Shown here piece by piece: positions 59,783 to 64,000 of a DNA stretch of 64,000 bases. The notes beneath the pieces were generated by a model that was not told the DNA's origin, made no database searches, and was given only the letters and a program-made list of their open reading frames with translations. The stretch is from Ianthella basta. Its lineage: Eukaryota > Porifera > Demospongiae > Verongiida > Ianthellidae. Location of the stretch: positions 1,831,142-1,895,141 of the forward strand of contig OZ025869.1 of the NCBI GenBank assembly GCA_964019415.1, written 5' to 3'. The position numbers were made by a program, and so were the translations under genes. Numbering within the stretch: the stretch's first letter is position 1; the number at the start of each line of letters is the position of its first letter.

Positions 59783-60038
59783 TTAATTATTATTTCACAC
59801 ATTGGCCAGTGAAGACTGTAATGATTAATTGTTAATCATGATTGCATAAACTATAATTATGTTTGTTAAAATATTGTAATAATACATTGCATGCATGCAT
59901 ATGGTTAATTTCTGACTGCAAAAATGCAGACTATAGAATGAGAGAGGTGAAGGGCAGTCCCATAAAAGGTTACTAGAACTGCTGAATGTCAAGGGATATA
60001 TATATATATGAATCAACGTGCTTGTATAGCAAAGTTCA
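59783..60038. other. Convergent 3' spacer
   Basis: AT-rich spacer between the plus-strand gene end and the minus-strand TPR-CHAT copy. The part from 59945 matches the 3' flank of the first TPR-CHAT gene (26365 on). Confidence 0.55.
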
Positions 60039-63000
60039 CTACTGCAGATTAGGCAGCCCAAACTCAGCACACAGTAGTGCAACCTTCCTCTTGAGTGCCG
60101 TGTGATAGGAGAGTGGCTCTGACAAGTGTTGCACTGCGGTGGAGCAGGTAGTCAGAATGAAAGCACTGTCAGCTTCATCAAGGCTGAAAGTGACTGCTCT
60201 GGCGATGGAGTCAGGAATGTAATAGAGCTTGAAAGTGCTCTGATAGTCTGGGGGGGAGAGTACTGGAAGAGGGTATTGCCTGATGCAATGCAGTTCTTCC
60301 AGTTTCCTTACAAGGGTATGTGGTTCAGTGGTAGTGGCACCAGCTTTCACAATGACAGTGGAAACTTGCTCACTAAATTGGTCTGTGAAAGCGAATGCAC
60401 CCTCTGAGTGTGCCTCAGGGTAAAGAGAGATGTAGCTTAGAACACACAGGAGGAAGTGCTCTTCCTGGGTCATTCGTGTTTGCAGAAGTGTGTCGATTGG
60501 AAAAAGGAGGTGAGCAGGTTTCACATAGCTGTCACTCAATTGAACATGGTCATCAGCAGTCCCTCGTTCTTCCTTCACCCTTGGCTCTGTCCTTGCTCTT
60601 GCCTTGTTTCTTACTCTTGAAGAATGACCCTTTCTTCTCTGCTACAGGACTGGTTTGCGGGAGGTCTTGCCTTTCAGGCCTGGCCAACATTGCTGGCTCC
60701 ATGATCTGGATTTGCTCAATGTCAGAAGCAAGCTGTCTCACCTCTGCGTCTGGTTCCTCTCTGCACAACATCCCTTCCAATACCCTTACCAAGCTGGAGC
60801 AACCACGACAGAACTGCTGAAGAACATCAAAAGCCTCATAGTCTTCCTCATAGGGGGTGATGTGGCTGACACGAAGGATGGTGTATGCCATTCGCTGAAT
60901 AGCGTCGTACTTGTCCAGATGACCAGCGGCAATGGGGGTGCAGCCACGCACCAACTTCTCATCAACCCATCTTGTCAGTGACTGATCTCTGTCCGTGTCT
61001 GCAGTGTGGATGAGGATGATGTCACAGTGGCTGCTGTACATCTCAGGGATCTTTTTCAGGCAGGCAGCCAGGCTAGCAGGATGGTCCAGAATGACCAACC
61101 GATAGTGATTGTCATATGATTCACCACCACTTCCTTCCAGTACGTTCCTCCTCTTCTTGTTGGTTGCATGGATCTTCTCAACTAGGGGCTCTCGTTGGAT
61201 GGTCTTCAAGTCAGGCATGGTCTCCTTCACAAATGACACTGAGGCACTGAGGAGGCCTTCACTGGCAGCGTTGTACCAGAACACTCCACCTGGGTAGTGA
61301 TTGAAATGCTTGCAGACAAAATCTCGAACCACTTCAGCAGGATCGTAGAAACTCAATCCTTTTACCAACACCACATCTCTGGGAGGAGTTCGATCATTCC
61401 TGAAGATGGCTCCCTCCAGCTGCTGTAGAAGCTGCAGTCTGGGGAAGGGGGTGGGGTCACCAACCAGTGCAGACACTCTTGCTGATTTGCATTTGTCATT
61501 GTATGCTATCTTGATGTTGCGTCCAATGAGCTGGAAGCCACCCAAGTGCACATGCTGTGTGAGGGACTTGATGCAGCGCACACCCATGGAGCTCTTCTGG
61601 AGGGCCTCAGAGGTAGTCATACCATCATGGGCTAAGAACCGGTAGAACAGCCACATGAAGATGCTGGCACTTTTGTCAGGCACTCGAACTAGAGACACCA
61701 AAACTGATTGGGCACCAGCTGCAAGTATTGCTCTGGCCACTGAGTTAACACCTTCATTGACAATCTCTCCTCTTGCACTGTCACAGGCAGACAGGACCAC
61801 CAGGGAAGCATTGATGGGCAATTTCTGGATTTCATCAATGAACAAAAGACAGTCCTTTGCATCAACAGACTTGGTGCTGTTGAGGACAGGCATGTTGCTG
61901 GCAAGGGCAATGTATCCTTGGCTACCAGATCCATGTGTGGCTATGTGGACAATGTTGGCCATCTGCAGACGATAGATTACTGTCTGCTTTGTTGCTTGCT
62001 CCCGCAGAAGGGGTGTGGTCTCAAGGATATGGGACACCTGGGTTGCTTCATCTTCTGCATGAGGAAGACGACCAAGAGTGACTTCCTTCTTCTGGTTAAT
62101 GAACTTGGGGACAGCTGGGTTGCCCACCACCAGGAAGCGTTCTTCTGATGGGAGTGTGATGACAGGAGCTGGCTGGCTGGAGATGACACCCATGGACAGA
62201 ATGGAGGGGTAGGTGCGTATTCGGAAGCGATCACCAAGAAACTTCCTTGAGACCTTGTCTTGAAGAACAGGCCAAGGAAGAAGATGAAGTGCCTGGTCAG
62301 CGATGACTACCAGTTCATGGTGCTCTGGAGCTGTGGCCTCAATCACTTCTGCAAACTTGCGAGCAAACTGGTCAAAGAGGACAAGTGAGAGGGTTGTCCC
62401 TGGGCTCAAAGTCCACAGTCTCAAAGAGATTGGTTTCCTTCTCATTCAGGAAGTCCATCAGGTTCTTGGTAACATAGCGCTCAAAGGTGACACTGTCACT
62501 GGTAGGTCTCACATCTCTGTGCCTTGACCACTCATCAGTGAAGGTGTCAGTAAGCAGCTCGATCTTGACAAAGTGGTAACAATTGGCAGGAATGGCCTCT
62601 TCACTTCCCCTCATAGGAGTACCGGTGAAAGCCTGTTGGTGTCCATGTCCGCTCAGTGGGACCAGTGCACTGCGTTCATCCCGTGGGACAATGATGTGAA
62701 CCATAATGCAGGACACATCACAGCTCAGCACTGCCACAGGAGTCTGCTCGCTGTTGGCAAAGCTCCAGATACTCCTCAGGTCTAGTGGGACCCTCACATT
62801 GCTCAGGCTAAAAGTGATGCTCTGTTTTGCAGACAACATCATCTCTCCAAGGTTCCTTGCACGGTTAGCCTCAGCCACCAATAGTGCCTCCTGCTTGCGG
62901 CCAAGGCAAACTAGGACTTTCTGAAGGCTGTAGAAGGCCTTTGAGTTGGCCTCAAAGATGGATAGTGTCGACCAATTAGTGTCTTCCTTTCCCTTCACTT

Positions 63001-64000
63001 TGGCAAACCTGTCCTCCACAAATTTAACAACCTTACGAAGATCCTCTTCAGCCTTGAGCAGGTAGAACTTTCTGTGCCTTAGATAGTGGGTGTGTGGGGA
63101 CCCCAGGCGGGTGGAGGAGCCTGATGGTGGTGGACCACCAGCAGATGGCACAACAGTGCCAGCTTCAGAGGGTAACAGTGACGGTAACGGGTGACCATTC
63201 TTCCCTTCCTTGAGACACTTCTCAGAATCATCAAGGCCTCCCCTTGGCAGTGTCTTCCCACTGGGCAGTACCATGTGCTGGCGACGAATGCTCTCCACTT
63301 CTCTTGTCTGCTCCTCCAGAGGCAGCTGGATGCTGACAGCCTCTCTTGGCTCTTCTGCCACAATGTCCTCTGGCACCTCATCCCATTCTCCCACTCCTTC
63401 CTTAATCTTAGCAGCCAAAGTAATGTACACTGAGGCCCTGCTCTGGTAGGCTGTGGGGAGAGAGGTTTCGTCACAATTCAGGGACAATGCTTCATTGTAG
63501 CACTTGAGAGCTTCCAGTGGTTCACCTTTCACAAGCTTCACGCTGTCAAGGTTACCAAGGGCACGTCCTTGGCCAGCTTCATCCCCTGAAAACACAGAAT
63601 GGCCCAAGGCAATCTCAAAACTGTTCTGAGCCTTGTCATACTGCTTAGCTGCTTGGAAGGCATTGCCAAGGTTTGATGCAGCCCTAGCAATTCCCTGATT
63701 CATTTTCTCATGTTTCCTTGCCAGATCAAATGCTCTCTGCAAACGTGGTATAGCCTCTTTTATTCTATTCAGACCAAGAAGGGCATTGCCATAGTTACCT
63801 TCAGCCCATCCCAGAGCTGCACCGTCTTCATCAATCTTTCCCTGAAGCTCAAGTACAATCTCATACTGATCTAAGGCATTGGCACAGTCGGACAAGTTCT
63901 GAAACAGGTTGCCAAGTGAACATCTTGCTGTTATCTCGTCTCGGTATGCAGCTTCCAATTTGTTCTTGCGGTCAAGTTCATTCTGGGGCAGAGCTTCCAT
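60039..64000 (-). pseudogene. Second TPR-CHAT gene copy, frameshifted, truncated by the window edge
   Basis: Nearly the same sequence as 26466-30450 throughout, including TPRs, the CHAT domain with HIATHGS and VLSACDSARGE, and the pseudo-STAND module. Two breaks are seen relative to the first copy. One is an extra A near 62383, after the codons for EPRDNPLT. The other is a 29-bp deletion near 60559 between GTC direct repeats, just before the C-terminal region. Each shifts the frame, so three ORFs remain (64000-62372, 62445-60553, 60578-60039). The poly-G tract that is frameshifted in the first copy (8 G) is in frame here (7 G). Many differences from the first copy look synonymous. It is either a recent pseudogene or two assembly errors. 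The 5' part lies beyond base 64000. Confidence 0.8.

Overview
The window is eukaryotic and almost certainly from an invertebrate animal. Coding exons are split by short introns with clear GT-AG borders and conserved phases. Simple repeats, satellites and DNA transposons are abundant. The host genes belong to families that are greatly expanded in sponges and cnidarians: NACHT/NLR receptors with Death and CARD domains, and TTC28-like TPR-CHAT proteins. A demosponge is my best guess, but nothing in the sequence settles the species.

Layout. Bases 1-374 hold the C-terminal end of a hAT transposase. Bases 752-17248 look like one very large autonomous EnSpm/CACTA-type DNA transposon. It starts CACTGTAAAAA and ends TTTTTACAGTG, with GGTGG/CCACC subterminal repeats at both ends. 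It carries a 12-exon tnp2-like transposase on the minus strand (2292-7147), a 10-exon SAM-domain gene on the plus strand (12258-15219) and two unrecognised plus-strand genes. Its introns and spacers contain nested minisatellites, MITEs and hammerhead ribozymes (7762-7837 plus strand; 11603-11665 minus strand). Bases 17558-21640 and 22285-26129 look like two non-autonomous elements with CACTACAAAAA-type ends. Each has its own subterminal motif and its own internal satellite (65-bp and 143-bp units).

Bases 26466-64000 form a minus-strand innate-immunity-like cluster. It contains a DD-like/TPR/CHAT/pseudo-STAND gene (26466-32145), an NLR locus (33028 to about 50393) and a second TPR-CHAT copy cut by the window edge (60039-64000). 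The NLR exons encode, in order, a hydrophobic segment ending in a 2A translational-recoding motif, two Death-fold domains, a CARD-like domain, a NACHT NTPase, leucine-rich repeats and a novel C-terminal region. All exon phases are compatible. A competing terminal exon at 44514-44641 would instead give a short 2A-DD-DD protein with no NACHT. The first TPR-CHAT gene has one homopolymer frameshift near its C-terminus. The second has two frameshifts and looks like a pseudogene unless these are assembly errors.

Between the NLR and the second TPR-CHAT copy lies a 6.9-kb array of a 19-bp C-rich unit (about 52490-59360). It is open in all three forward frames, and its G-rich minus strand could form G-quadruplexes. 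It appears to sit inside an intron of a small plus-strand gene whose last two exons are visible. Functionally, the cluster could link sensing (NLR) to a caspase-like CHAT effector, but that link is inference from gene neighbourhood only.
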